A stretch of 27,991 bases of DNA from JACQAI01 sp035507915 (GCA_035507915.1 DATJNS010000002.1:1-27991), one strand, 5' to 3'; counted from the first letter of the stretch, positions 8,535-18,073 are shown. Made by a program: numbers and translations. Notes: a model not told the origin generated them from the sequence alone.

Positions 8535-9899
8535 GTGAGCCCCCTGCGCACCATCGCGTCGTTCTGCACGGCCATCGTCATGGGCTTGGCCGCCGTGACG
8601 CCGGCCGCACGGGCGGAACCGCCCGCCGGGCCCGCGGTCGTGCCGAGCCCGGACGCAGCGGTCGCGCCGTCGTCCGCGGCCGAGCACGTCTATGCCGCGG
8701 CGCGCCCGCGTCTGCTGCAGATCCGCAGCCTGGTGGCGGCGGCCGGCCGGCAATCCTTGATCGGCTCCGGCTTCCTGGTGAGCGCCGATGGGCTCGCGAT
8801 CACGAACTACCACGTGGTCGCGCAGGTCGCGCTCGAGCCGGCGCTCTACCGCCTCGAATACACCGCGGCCGACGGCAGCACGGGCAAGCTCGCACTGCTC
8901 GCGATCGACCTCGCCAACGACTTGGCGGTGGTTCGCCTCGATCGCAGCGGCGCGCCGTTCTTCGCGTTCGACACGCGCGCCCTGCCCGACGGTGTGCCGA
9001 AGGGCGAGCGGCTCTACTCGATGGGCAATCCGCTCAATCTCGGGTTCACCATCGTCGAAGGTACCCACAACGGCCTCGTCGAACGCAGCTATACCGAGCG
9101 CCTGCACTTCTCCGGTGCGATCAATCCCGGCATGTCGGGCGGCCCCACCGTCACGGCCGACGGCCGAGTCGTCGGGGTCAACGTCGCCAAGCAGCTCGGC
9201 AGCGATCTGGTCAGTTTCCTGGTGCCGGGCGGCTTCGCCGCGGACTTGTTGGCGCGCGCCCAGGCAACCCGCACGCCGCCGACGGATTTTCGCGCCGAGG
9301 TCGGCGCCCAGCTCGCCGCCTGGCAGGCGACGCTCTATCGGCGCCTGGCCGACGCCGGCTTTCGCGAGACGCCGGTCGGGCCGTACCAGGCGCCGGAGAG
9401 CGCAGCGCCCTGGTTCACCTGCTGGTCGCAGACCAACTCCGACCAGGTCCCGAAGCCGCGCGCGACGATCAATGCGACGACCTGCAACAGCGAGACCCGG
9501 TTGTTCGTCGCCAACGATCTCACCACCGGATTGATCAGCTTCACGCACTCCTACATCCGCAGCGTCGATCTCAACGCATTCCAGTTCGCCAGCTTCCTGT
9601 CGCAGCAGAACCAGCTGTCGTGGATCGGCGGCTGGTCGCGCAAGTGGAACACCCCGCGCCGCTGCCACGAGGACTTCGTCGACGCCTCGCAGTCGACGCA
9701 TCATCCGGCGCTGCGCGTCGGCTGGTGCGCGCGCGCCTACCGCGAGTTCAACGACCTCTACGACATTTGGGTCATGGCGGTGACCCAGGACAGCGCGTCG
9801 CACGCCCTGGTCTCCCGTCTCAATTTTCAGGCGGTCGGTTACGACGCGGGCATCGCGCTGACCCAGAAGCTGCTCGAGGCGGTGCAATGGGCGAAGTAG
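8535..9899 (+). CDS. Secreted trypsin-like serine protease with cysteine-containing C-terminal domain
   Basis: The 454-residue protein has an N-terminal signal peptide (about residues 1-27, ending ARA) and an S1-type protease domain (about 50-245). The catalytic triad is visible as H93 in 'TNYHVV', D129 in 'ANDLAVV' and S201 in 'NPGMSGGP', so it is probably active. It resembles the protease half of DegP/HtrA but has no PDZ domain. Instead, residues 250-454 form a region I do not recognise, with four cysteines (C296, C317, C377, C398) that could pair as disulfides in the periplasm. The GTG at 8535 keeps the whole signal peptide. No Shine-Dalgarno is clear there, and an internal ATG at codon 16 would destroy the signal. 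The stop overlaps the next gene's start by 13 bases, arguing for a functional pair. Substrate unknown. Confidence 0.85.
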   Translation: MSPLRTIASFCTAIVMGLAAVTPAARAEPPAGPAVVPSPDAAVAPSSAAEHVYAAARPRLLQIRSLVAAAGRQSLIGSGFLVSADGLAITNYHVVAQVALEPALYRLEYTAADGSTGKLALLAIDLANDLAVVRLDRSGAPFFAFDTRALPDGVPKGERLYSMGNPLNLGFTIVEGTHNGLVERSYTERLHFSGAINPGMSGGPTVTADGRVVGVNVAKQLGSDLVSFLVPGGFAADLLARAQATRTPPTDFRAEVGAQLAAWQATLYRRLADAGFRETPVGPYQAPESAAPWFTCWSQTNSDQVPKPRATINATTCNSETRLFVANDLTTGLISFTHSYIRSVDLNAFQFASFLSQQNQLSWIGGWSRKWNTPRRCHEDFVDASQSTHHPALRVGWCARAYREFNDLYDIWVMAVTQDSASHALVSRLNFQAVGYDAGIALTQKLLEAVQWAK

Positions 9900-10873
9900 T
9901 CTGGATCGAGGTCTTGTCGCGCCACCGCGACGTCGTCGCGCGGCACCGCTGCGGCGACGACGTCGTTCGGATCGGCCGCGCCTACGACAACGACGTCGTG
10001 ATCGACGATCCCTATGTCGCGCCGCATCACGCCCGCATCCTGCGCGATCCGGCGGATGGCCTGATCATCGAGGATCTCGGCAGCCTCAACGGCCTGTTCA
10101 TCGAGCGCGAACAGCACCGCCGCGAGCGCGTGGCGCTCGGCAACGACCGGACGATCCGGATCGGCAATACGCGGCTGCGCGTGCGCACCGCCGATCACCC
10201 GGTGGCGCCCGAGCGGCCCGCGCGCGCCGAGGCCCGCCACGGGATCCTGCTCGCCGCCCTGATCGCCGCGACCCTGGCGCTGGCGCCGCTCGGCGAATGG
10301 CTCACCGACACCGCCGAGCCGAAACCGTCGCGCTATCTGCTGCCCATGCTCGGGCTCTGGATCATCGTGCTCGGCTGGACCGCCGGCTGGACGGTGCTGT
10401 CGCGCGTGTTCGCCGGCCAAGCCCACTTCGAGCGCAACCTCGCCATCGCGTTGTCGGGAGTCGTCGGCTACTGGCTCTATCACGGCGTCGTGACGGTGTT
10501 CGGGTTCGGACTGGCCTGGCGCGGCCTCGCGCCCTACGAGGCGATCGGCATGTGGTGCCTGATCGCCTTGCTGGTCTTCATGCATCTCTACGCGATCGGC
10601 CCGTCGCGGCCGTGGCTGAAGGCGGCCGTGGTGTCGGCGCTGGCCGGCGCCGCGATCGCCATGAACGTCGTCAACCAGCTCGATCCGCTGGGCGGCGTCG
10701 ACCAGACCAATCTGCTGCGCAACTTCCTGCCGCCGGCGCTCCGCCTCACGGGCCTGCGCAGCGAGGGCGCCTTCTTCGGCCAAGTGCGCGAGCTCAAGGC
10801 GCAGCTCGATCGCGACCGCGCGAGCGAATTCAACGAGACGGCGGCCGCGGCCACCCAGGCGCCGAACAACTAG
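9887..10873 (+). CDS. FHA-domain membrane protein, five predicted transmembrane helices
   Basis: The 328-residue protein has no signal peptide and begins with a forkhead-associated domain (about 5-103): 'VRIGRAYDNDVVIDDPYVAPHHARI' followed by 'EDLGSLNGLFI'. FHA domains normally bind phosphothreonine peptides. R31, H48 and N68 are kept, but the usual serine of the 'SRRH' motif is A45. About five hydrophobic helices follow (roughly 119-138, 151-173, 184-206, 217-237, 244-262). With the FHA domain inside the cell, this puts the last 65 residues in the periplasm, including a charged helical segment, 'FFGQVRELKAQLDRDRASEF'. The ATG at 9887 lies within the protease gene, overlapping it by 13 bases in another frame. 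The likely role is signalling or anchoring linked to the periplasmic protease (inference). No Ser/Thr kinase or phosphatase is visible in the window. Confidence 0.85.
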   Translation: MGEVVWIEVLSRHRDVVARHRCGDDVVRIGRAYDNDVVIDDPYVAPHHARILRDPADGLIIEDLGSLNGLFIEREQHRRERVALGNDRTIRIGNTRLRVRTADHPVAPERPARAEARHGILLAALIAATLALAPLGEWLTDTAEPKPSRYLLPMLGLWIIVLGWTAGWTVLSRVFAGQAHFERNLAIALSGVVGYWLYHGVVTVFGFGLAWRGLAPYEAIGMWCLIALLVFMHLYAIGPSRPWLKAAVVSALAGAAIAMNVVNQLDPLGGVDQTNLLRNFLPPALRLTGLRSEGAFFGQVRELKAQLDRDRASEFNETAAAATQAPNN

Positions 10874-10886
10874 CCCAAGCGTCGGG

Positions 10887-10958
10887 CCGGTGCCTCAGCG
10901 CGTGAGGAAGCCGGTGCATCAGCGCGTGAGGAAGCCGGCGCGTCAGCGCGCGAGGAAG
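10887..10958. repeat. Three tandem 24-bp repeats across the end of the MBL-fold gene
   Basis: Three direct copies of a 24-bp unit lie head to tail at 10887-10910, 10911-10934 and 10935-10958. Each starts CCGG and ends GAGGAAG around a CAGCGCG core. Copies 1 and 2 differ at one base. Copy 3 differs from copy 2 at three bases. Copy 3 contains the minus-strand stop codon (10945-10943) and last codons of the MBL-fold gene, so copies 1 and 2 look like duplications of that gene's 3' end lying in the gap towards the convergent FHA gene. No strong hairpin with a T-run is formed, so a terminator role is not supported. Confidence 0.85.
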
Positions 10959-11830
10959 AACGTCGCGTCGGCGCCGATCGGGCCGTCGCATTCGACCGTG
11001 CCGTCGCGGCGGAACGCGATCAGATGGGCGAGCACCGAGCGCCCGGCGGCGGTGACGAGCGCGGGCGCGAGGTCTGGGTAGAGCGCGGCGACCAGCGCCG
11101 GGATGGTCGCGGGACCGGCCTTGAGCTGCGCCAGGATGCCGGCGCTGCGCGCCTCGCGATGCGCGCGCAACGCCGCCGCGTAGGCCGGACCGTCGCCGCG
11201 TTCGGGGCCGTGCGCCGAGCGGTAGAGCTTTTCGGACCGCGCCATCACCTTGTCGAGCGACCCCAGATAGGCGGTGAGGTCGCCGTCGGGCGGGCCGATC
11301 ACCGAGGTCGACCAGCCCATCACGTGGTCGCCGGTGAACAGGGTCGCCTCCTCGGCGAACGCGTAGCACAGGTGGTTCGACGCGTGACCCGGCGTGTGCA
11401 CCGCGGTCAGGCGCCAGCCAGGCGCCTCGATGGTGTCGCCGTCGTTCAGCACGAGATCGGGCTGGAACGGCGTGTGGCTGACGTCGGGCGCGGGCGGCGG
11501 CGACGGCCGCCCGACCGTGCGCGCACCGGTCAGCTTCTGGAACGGCATCGCCGCCGGCACGTGGTCGCGGTGCGTGTGGGTCAGCACGATGTGGGTCACC
11601 GTCTCGCCGGCGAGCGCGCGCTCAAGCGCCGCCAGATGCGCGGGGTCGTCGGGGCCGGGATCGAGCACCGCGACCTTGCCGCGGCCGATCACGAAGGTCG
11701 ACGTGCCGTTGTAGGTGAACGGGCCGGGGTTGGGCGCGATGATCCGGCGCACCAGCGGCGACAGCTCCATCACCGCGCCGTGGGTGATCGCGCCGTCGCG
11801 CACGAACTCGAGCTTGCGGGCTTCGGTCAT
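10943..11830 (-). CDS. Metallo-beta-lactamase-fold hydrolase with C-terminal winged helix (LACTB2-like)
   Basis: The 295-residue protein carries the zinc-binding motif 'THTHRDH' (H85, H87, D89, H90), then H149 in 'HTPGHASNH' and D168 in 'FTGDHVMGW', which together give a complete dinuclear site. The C-terminal part (about 235-285, 'TIPALVAALYP...GRSVLAHLIAFRRDGTV') matches the winged-helix extension found in LACTB2/glyoxalase-II-like members. Eukaryotic LACTB2 is an endoribonuclease, but the substrate here is unknown. No signal peptide. The ATG at 11830 overlaps the stop of the upstream amidohydrolase as ATGA, so the two are likely co-translated. The true start is not the far-upstream ATG of the same open frame, because that stretch is amidohydrolase coding sequence read in another frame. 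The 3' end lies in a tandem repeat. Confidence 0.9.
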   Translation of the reverse strand: MTEARKLEFVRDGAITHGAVMELSPLVRRIIAPNPGPFTYNGTSTFVIGRGKVAVLDPGPDDPAHLAALERALAGETVTHIVLTHTHRDHVPAAMPFQKLTGARTVGRPSPPPAPDVSHTPFQPDLVLNDGDTIEAPGWRLTAVHTPGHASNHLCYAFAEEATLFTGDHVMGWSTSVIGPPDGDLTAYLGSLDKVMARSEKLYRSAHGPERGDGPAYAAALRAHREARSAGILAQLKAGPATIPALVAALYPDLAPALVTAAGRSVLAHLIAFRRDGTVECDGPIGADATFFLAR

Positions 11831-12876
11831 GCGGGCAACTCCAGGTGATAGAAGCGCGCGGCGGTGCCGCTGAACAGCGCGGTCTTCTCGTCGGCCGAGC
11901 AGCCCTGCGCGAAGCGCTTGAATGCGTTCCACATCACGCCGTAGCCGAACATGCCCTTGTCGACCGGGAAGTTGCTCTCGACCATGCAGCGGCGCGCGCC
12001 GAACGCCTCGACGCAGGTGGCGAAATACGGGCGCCACGCCTCGGCGAGCTCGATCGACGACGCCGGCTCGGGTCGCGCGGCGAAATCGAAGCCGGTCATC
12101 GGCATGCCGAGCCCGCCCAGCGTGACGTGCACGTTGGGGCAGCTCGCGAGCGCGCGCATCCCGCCGCTCCAGTCGCGGAACACCGCGTCGCGCTTGCCCT
12201 CATAAGGGCCGATGCCGAGCGCGCCGCCGACATGGTCGAGCACGATCGGCTGATCGGGAAATGCCCGCGCGAGGTCGAGCAGATCGGCGAGTTGGGTGTG
12301 GTACATCCAGGCGTCGAAGGTCAGCCCCAGCCGGCCGAGGCAGGCGAAGCCCGCGCGGAACGTCGGATCGAGCAGCAGCCCGGGCGGCGCCAGAACCGAC
12401 GAGCCGCGCGCCGACGGATCGGCATGCCAGGGCGAGGACTGACGGATGCCGCGGAAGCGCCCGCCGGCTGCGGCCATGTGCGCCTCGAGCAAGGGTGCGG
12501 CGCGCGCGCCCAGGCGCAGATCGACATTGCCGACGATCGCGGCGGCGACGCGCGCCGGCCCGTAGCCGCCGCTCGCGCTCATCGCCGCGATGCCGGTGAC
12601 GAACTCGGTCTCGCCGAGCGACCGCCGCTCCTCCGGACCATCGGCGCGGTACATCGCGTGGCACTCGATGAACACGGTCGCCCGCACGTCGTGGCCCTGG
12701 GCGATATCGGCGACGATCTCGGGCAGCAGGTAGCGGTTGCCCGGCCGATCCCACAGGTGATGGTGCGGATCGACGATCGGCAGGCCGGGCTCGATCGGCT
12801 CCTCGCGCCGGCGCGCGAGCCACTCGGGCCGGATCGGCAGGTGCGCGGCGCCGCGCGATGCTTCGGTGCTCGCCAT
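11827..12876 (-). CDS. Amidohydrolase family TIM-barrel enzyme (Amidohydro_2, PDC-lactonase-like)
   Basis: The 349-residue protein belongs to the amidohydrolase-2 group (PF04909 type), which includes 2-pyrone-4,6-dicarboxylate lactonase and related lactone or amide hydrolases. The opening 'LPIVDPHHHLWD' supplies the HxH pair (H38/H40), followed by 'FDAWMYHTQL' (H193), 'IVLDHVGG' (H215) and 'MVESNFPVDK' (N302 to D306) at expected points of the barrel. No signal peptide is visible. It starts 10 bases downstream of the prfB stop and overlaps the following MBL-fold gene by four bases. The pairing suggests two hydrolytic steps on one substrate, but neither reaction can be named from sequence. Close alternatives are L-fuconolactonase-like or other lactonases of the same family. 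Confidence 0.88.
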   Translation of the reverse strand: MASTEASRGAAHLPIRPEWLARRREEPIEPGLPIVDPHHHLWDRPGNRYLLPEIVADIAQGHDVRATVFIECHAMYRADGPEERRSLGETEFVTGIAAMSASGGYGPARVAAAIVGNVDLRLGARAAPLLEAHMAAAGGRFRGIRQSSPWHADPSARGSSVLAPPGLLLDPTFRAGFACLGRLGLTFDAWMYHTQLADLLDLARAFPDQPIVLDHVGGALGIGPYEGKRDAVFRDWSGGMRALASCPNVHVTLGGLGMPMTGFDFAARPEPASSIELAEAWRPYFATCVEAFGARRCMVESNFPVDKGMFGYGVMWNAFKRFAQGCSADEKTALFSGTAARFYHLELPA

Positions 12877-12886
12877 GGTCCCCTGC

Positions 12887-14015
<1,129 letters not shown>

Positions 14016-14045
14016 CTCGGGAACCTCTCCGCTGTATGGCTGGAA

Positions 14046-16481
14046 CTAGTATAACCCGTCCAGGCTCGGGCCGCCCGCGGGTGTCGCGGCCGGCCCGTAG
14101 CTCGCGCCGGTCGGGCCGTCGAGCCGCGGCTCGGTGCCCGGCTTGTAGGCCTCGTAGATCACGCGCGAGTCGCCGGCCTGGGCGAGCTGCCCGGTCTCGG
14201 GATCGATCCGCACCAGGCGCACGCCGGGCGGGATGCGGAATGGCGGCACCGGCACGTCCTTGAGCGCGTCGGCCATGAAGTCGCGGAACATCGGCGCGCA
14301 AGTGCTGCCGCCGGTGTCGAACACGCTGCTGCCGAGCGAGCGCGAGTTGTCGAAGCCGACATAGAAGCCGACCACGAGGTCGGGCGAGAAGCCGATGAAC
14401 CACACGTTGGTGCTGTCGTTGGTCGTGCCGGTCTTGCCGGCGAGCGGAATGTGCAGCGCGGCGATGATGTGGCCGGTGCCGTGCGGGCTCTCGACCACGC
14501 TCTGCATCATCGAGACCATCTGGTAGGCGGTTCCGGGATCGACGACCTGCTCACGCACGTCGGGCAGCTCGGGCGGCGGCCCGTGGTCCCAGACCAGCGG
14601 CGAGCAGCCCGTGCAGTCGCGCTTGTCGAAGCGGTAGATGGTGCGGCCCTGGCGATCCTGGATGCGATCGATGAAGGTCGGCTCGATGCGCCTGCCGCCG
14701 TTCACGATCATGCCGTACGCCGTGACCATGCGGAGCAGCGTGGTGTCGGTCGCGCCCAGCGCCATCGACAGGTAGCGCGGCAGATGGTCGACCACGCCGA
14801 AGCGCTCGGCGTACTCCGCGACCTTGTCCATGCCGATGCTCTCGGCGATCCGCACGGTGGCGAGGTTCTTCGACTGCTCGATGCCGACGCGCATCGGGAT
14901 CGGCCCGAGGAACTTGTTCTCGAACTCGGTCGGCTTCCACTTGGGCAGGCCGGGTCCCTGGTCGATCACGAACGGCGCATCGAGCACGATGGTCGACGGC
15001 GTGTAGCCGGAATCGAGCGCCGCCATGTAGACGAACGGCTTGAACGACGAGCCGGGTTGGCGCAGCGCCTGGGTCGCGCGGTTGAACTGGCTGATATCGT
15101 AGCTGAAGCCGCCGTCCATCGCCAGCACGCGCCCAGTATGGGGATCGAGCGCCACGACCGCGCCGCCCACGTCGGGGATCTGGCGCAGGCCATAGGTGTT
15201 CGCCGGATACTTGGCCTTGCCGTCGGGGCTCGCAGTGACCGGCTCGACCAGGATCACGTCGCCGACCGCGACCACGTCGGCCGGTCGGCGCGGCGGCGCG
15301 CCGACATGCTGATCGGGCAGCCACGGCCGCGCCCACGCGAGCTCGGCGAACGGAATGCGCCCGCGCGCCCCGCCCTTGAGGCCGATGTCGACGCCCTGCT
15401 CGTCGACCTTGAGCACGGCGGCGAGCTGCCAGGGCGCCGCACCCGGCGGCACCGGCATGGCGGCGAGCGCCGGCGCCCACGCGGCCGGGTTGATCCCCTT
15501 GCTCAGCGGGCCGCGCCAACCGTGGCGATGATCGTAGGCGATCAGGCCGTCGCGCAGCGTGCGGTCGGCGATCGCCTGCAGCTTGGGATCGAGCGTCGTG
15601 CGCACCGCGAGCCCGCCCTTGTAGAGCTCGGCCTCGCCATAGCGCTGCATCAGCTCGCGGCGCACCTCCTCGGCGAAATAGTCGGCGCGCACGACCTCCT
15701 CGGGGTCGCGCTTGCGCAGCTGGATCGGCTCGTCCTCCGCCGCCTTGGCCTGCTCGGACGTGATGTAGTCGTTCTCGAGCATGCGATCGATCACGTAGTC
15801 GCGCCGCTCCTTGGCGCGCTCGGGGAATTGCGTCGGGTTGTAGTTGTTCGGCCCCTTGGGCAGCGCCGCGAGATAGGCCGCCTCGCCGACCGTGAGCTCG
15901 TCGAGCGCCTTGTTGAAGTAGTTGAGCGCCGCGGCGGCCACGCCGTAGGAGCCCTGGCCCAGATAGATCTCGTTCAGGTAGAGCTCGAGAATGCGGTCCT
16001 TGGTCAAGGCGCGCTCGATGCGCATCGCAAGGATCGCTTCCTTGGCCTTGCGCTCGATCGACACCTCGTTGGTCAGGAAGAAGTTCTTGGCGACCTGCTG
16101 GGTGATCGTCGAGGCGCCGGTCAGTCGGCGGTGACGGCCCAGGTTGATGACGTTCTGCAGCACGGCACGGGCCATGCCGACCGGATCGATGCCCTGGTGC
16201 GTGTAGAAGTTCTTGTCCTCGGCAGAGATGAAGGCGTCCTTGACCAGCTTCGGGATGGCGCCGATCGGCACGAACACGCGTTTCTCGGTGGCGTACTCGG
16301 CGAGCAGCCGGCCGTCGCCGGCGTACACCCGCGTCATGGTCGGCGCCTGGTAGTCGCGCAGCTGCGCCGTGTCGGGCAGACCTTGCGCGTAATGCTCCCA
16401 CAGGGCCGCGAACAGCACGCCGCCCGCGCACAGCGCTAGGAAGGCGAGGGCCATCGCCCCGCGGAAGATCCACCTGAGCAT
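14046..16481 (-). CDS. mrcA: Penicillin-binding protein 1A (bifunctional glycosyltransferase / transpeptidase)
   Basis: The 811-residue class A PBP polymerises and crosslinks peptidoglycan from the outer face of the inner membrane. It has a single N-terminal anchor (about residues 8-28) and a GT51 glycosyltransferase domain with 'SAEDKNFYTHQGID' (catalytic E88) and 'GASTITQQVAKN' (122-133). A middle region and a transpeptidase domain follow, with the SxxK motif at S478-K481 ('PGSSFKPF'), SxN at S537-N539 and KTGT at K683. Length fits the proteobacterial PBP1A family (E. coli 850). A segment 'RDCTGC' just after the SxN part carries two cysteines, which I recall, unchecked, as common in alphaproteobacterial members. 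The gene lies 86 bases after amiC and 30 before prfB, an order common in Alphaproteobacteria. No clear promoter or Shine-Dalgarno was found in the 86-base gap. Confidence 0.96.
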   Translation of the reverse strand: MLRWIFRGAMALAFLALCAGGVLFAALWEHYAQGLPDTAQLRDYQAPTMTRVYAGDGRLLAEYATEKRVFVPIGAIPKLVKDAFISAEDKNFYTHQGIDPVGMARAVLQNVINLGRHRRLTGASTITQQVAKNFFLTNEVSIERKAKEAILAMRIERALTKDRILELYLNEIYLGQGSYGVAAAALNYFNKALDELTVGEAAYLAALPKGPNNYNPTQFPERAKERRDYVIDRMLENDYITSEQAKAAEDEPIQLRKRDPEEVVRADYFAEEVRRELMQRYGEAELYKGGLAVRTTLDPKLQAIADRTLRDGLIAYDHRHGWRGPLSKGINPAAWAPALAAMPVPPGAAPWQLAAVLKVDEQGVDIGLKGGARGRIPFAELAWARPWLPDQHVGAPPRRPADVVAVGDVILVEPVTASPDGKAKYPANTYGLRQIPDVGGAVVALDPHTGRVLAMDGGFSYDISQFNRATQALRQPGSSFKPFVYMAALDSGYTPSTIVLDAPFVIDQGPGLPKWKPTEFENKFLGPIPMRVGIEQSKNLATVRIAESIGMDKVAEYAERFGVVDHLPRYLSMALGATDTTLLRMVTAYGMIVNGGRRIEPTFIDRIQDRQGRTIYRFDKRDCTGCSPLVWDHGPPPELPDVREQVVDPGTAYQMVSMMQSVVESPHGTGHIIAALHIPLAGKTGTTNDSTNVWFIGFSPDLVVGFYVGFDNSRSLGSSVFDTGGSTCAPMFRDFMADALKDVPVPPFRIPPGVRLVRIDPETGQLAQAGDSRVIYEAYKPGTEPRLDGPTGASYGPAATPAGGPSLDGLY

Positions 16482-16567
16482 GACGAAACTGTACCGGAGC
16501 GATGGTTAACGCGGACCGCCGGCGCGCCGTTCCACGCCGTCCTGCACCGCAAAAAGATAAGCGGGGC

Positions 16568-18073
16568 TCAAGACCGCCGCAAGCGCCCCTGCGCCGCGAA
16601 GAAGCGGTCGACCGCGCGCGCGATGCCGCGCGCCAGCCGCTCGCGATAGCCGGCGTCGAGCAGCTCGCGCTCGTCGGTCCGGTTGGACAGGTAACCGAGC
16701 TCGATCAGGATCGACGGCACGTCGGGCGCGGTCAGCACGGCGAAGCCGGCGAAGCGGTGCGGCCGCGGCAGCAGCGGGCGGTCGTGCCCGACCTCGTCGA
16801 TCACGTCGCGCGCGAGCTTGGCCGACAGGTTCTTGGTCTCGCGCTGGGCGAGGTCGATCAGGATCGTCGAGACCTGCGGCGATTCATCCCGCAGATCGAC
16901 ACCGGCGATGATGTCGGCCTTGTTCTCCTTGGCGGCGAGCGCCTCGGCCTCGTGGTCGGATGCGGTTTCGGAGAGCGTATAGATCGACATGCCGCCGATC
17001 GCATGGTTGCTCAGCGAGTCGGCGTGGATCGAGATGAACAGGTCGGCGTTGACCTGGCGCGCGATCGCGACCCGATCGCGCAGCCGGATGAACGTGTCGT
17101 CGGAGCGCGTCAGCACGACCTTGTAGTGCCCGCTCGCGTTCAGCGCGCGCTCGACCGCCTGGCCGACCGCCAGCGTGATGGTCTTCTCGTACGCCCCGCT
17201 GAGGCTGGTCGCCCCGGGATCGACGCCGCCGTGGCCGGGATCGATCACGACCACGCGTTTGGGATTCTCGCGACGCGGCGACTCGCGGACGGGCGGTGCC
17301 GGCGCGGGCAGGATCGGCACCACCACGGCGGCGCTCTCGAGCGAACCGCGCGCCGGCGGCAGCGGCCCGGCCATGGCCGCCGGCGCGAGCGCCGGCAGCA
17401 GCGACGGCGCCGGTGAGTCGGCCGTCGCGGCATGCAGCGGCGAGGACTCGTGGGGAGGTTCGCGGGCGACCGGCGGATGCGGCGGCGGCGCCGGATCGGG
17501 CGGCGCGAGCGCAGCCGCGGGCAGCGGCGCAGCGGTGGGCACGGGCGGCGCGAGCGCGACCAGCGGGCGCGAAGCGGGCGCGATCACCGGCGCCGGCGGC
17601 GGGGCCCCCTCGGGCTCGAGATCGAGGACCAGCCGGCACGGGATGCCGTCATGCGCCTCGGTCACGACGGCGGAGCGCACCCTGAGGGGCTGCGTCGCGT
17701 CGACCACCAGGCGGCTGATGCCGGGCCGCAGCACCCCGTAGCGCACGCGCGCCACCCAGCCGCCCTGCAGTGGCCCCGCATGATCGAGCCGATGCCAGTC
17801 GATCTCCGGCATGTCGACCACGACACGGTCGGGCTCGGACAGGCGGAAAATCTTGAAGTCGACCGGCTTGGTCAGGTCGACCACGATGCGTTGTGCCGCG
17901 TCGAGCGGGGCGAGCTGCCAGCCGGTCGCCTCGGCGACCGCGACCTGCCCAGGCGCCGCCGCGGCCGGCGCGCCGGCCGCCAGCAGCAAGAGGGTTACGC
18001 CGCCGAGTCGCGCCGCGGCTCGGCGCCCCCACCGGTCCCGTGTCGGCGCGCCCGCGCCGCCCCTCGCCGTCAT
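16568..18073 (-). CDS. amiC: N-acetylmuramoyl-L-alanine amidase with AMIN domain (AmiC type)
   Basis: The 501-residue periplasmic enzyme cuts the amide bond between muramic acid and the stem peptide, chiefly during cell separation. A signal peptide spans about residues 1-41. It contains Arg-Arg before the hydrophobic core, but the twin-arginine consensus is poor. An AMIN domain (about 50-150) normally targets such enzymes to the septum. A long Pro/Ala-rich linker (about 155-270) leads to the Amidase_3 domain (about 272-495). Zinc ligands H281 ('DPGHGG'), E296 ('AYEKT') and H350 ('SIHADS') and the catalytic E458 ('LIELGYLSN') are all present. The gene is first in the minus-strand unit and diverges from rne across a 604-base spacer. 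E. coli AmiA/B/C share the catalytic domain, and the AMIN domain favours the AmiB/AmiC type. Confidence 0.94.
   Translation of the reverse strand: MTARGGAGAPTRDRWGRRAAARLGGVTLLLLAAGAPAAAAPGQVAVAEATGWQLAPLDAAQRIVVDLTKPVDFKIFRLSEPDRVVVDMPEIDWHRLDHAGPLQGGWVARVRYGVLRPGISRLVVDATQPLRVRSAVVTEAHDGIPCRLVLDLEPEGAPPPAPVIAPASRPLVALAPPVPTAAPLPAAALAPPDPAPPPHPPVAREPPHESSPLHAATADSPAPSLLPALAPAAMAGPLPPARGSLESAAVVVPILPAPAPPVRESPRRENPKRVVVIDPGHGGVDPGATSLSGAYEKTITLAVGQAVERALNASGHYKVVLTRSDDTFIRLRDRVAIARQVNADLFISIHADSLSNHAIGGMSIYTLSETASDHEAEALAAKENKADIIAGVDLRDESPQVSTILIDLAQRETKNLSAKLARDVIDEVGHDRPLLPRPHRFAGFAVLTAPDVPSILIELGYLSNRTDERELLDAGYRERLARGIARAVDRFFAAQGRLRRS

Noticed and set aside
10887..10958. Tandem repeats as a CRISPR array
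   Set aside because: The 24-bp units are directly adjacent with no spacers, and no cas genes are present.
14451..16439. 662-codon plus-strand frame opposite mrcA
   Set aside because: Shadow of the PBP1A gene, whose GT51, SxxK, SxN and KTGT motifs are all in place on the minus strand.
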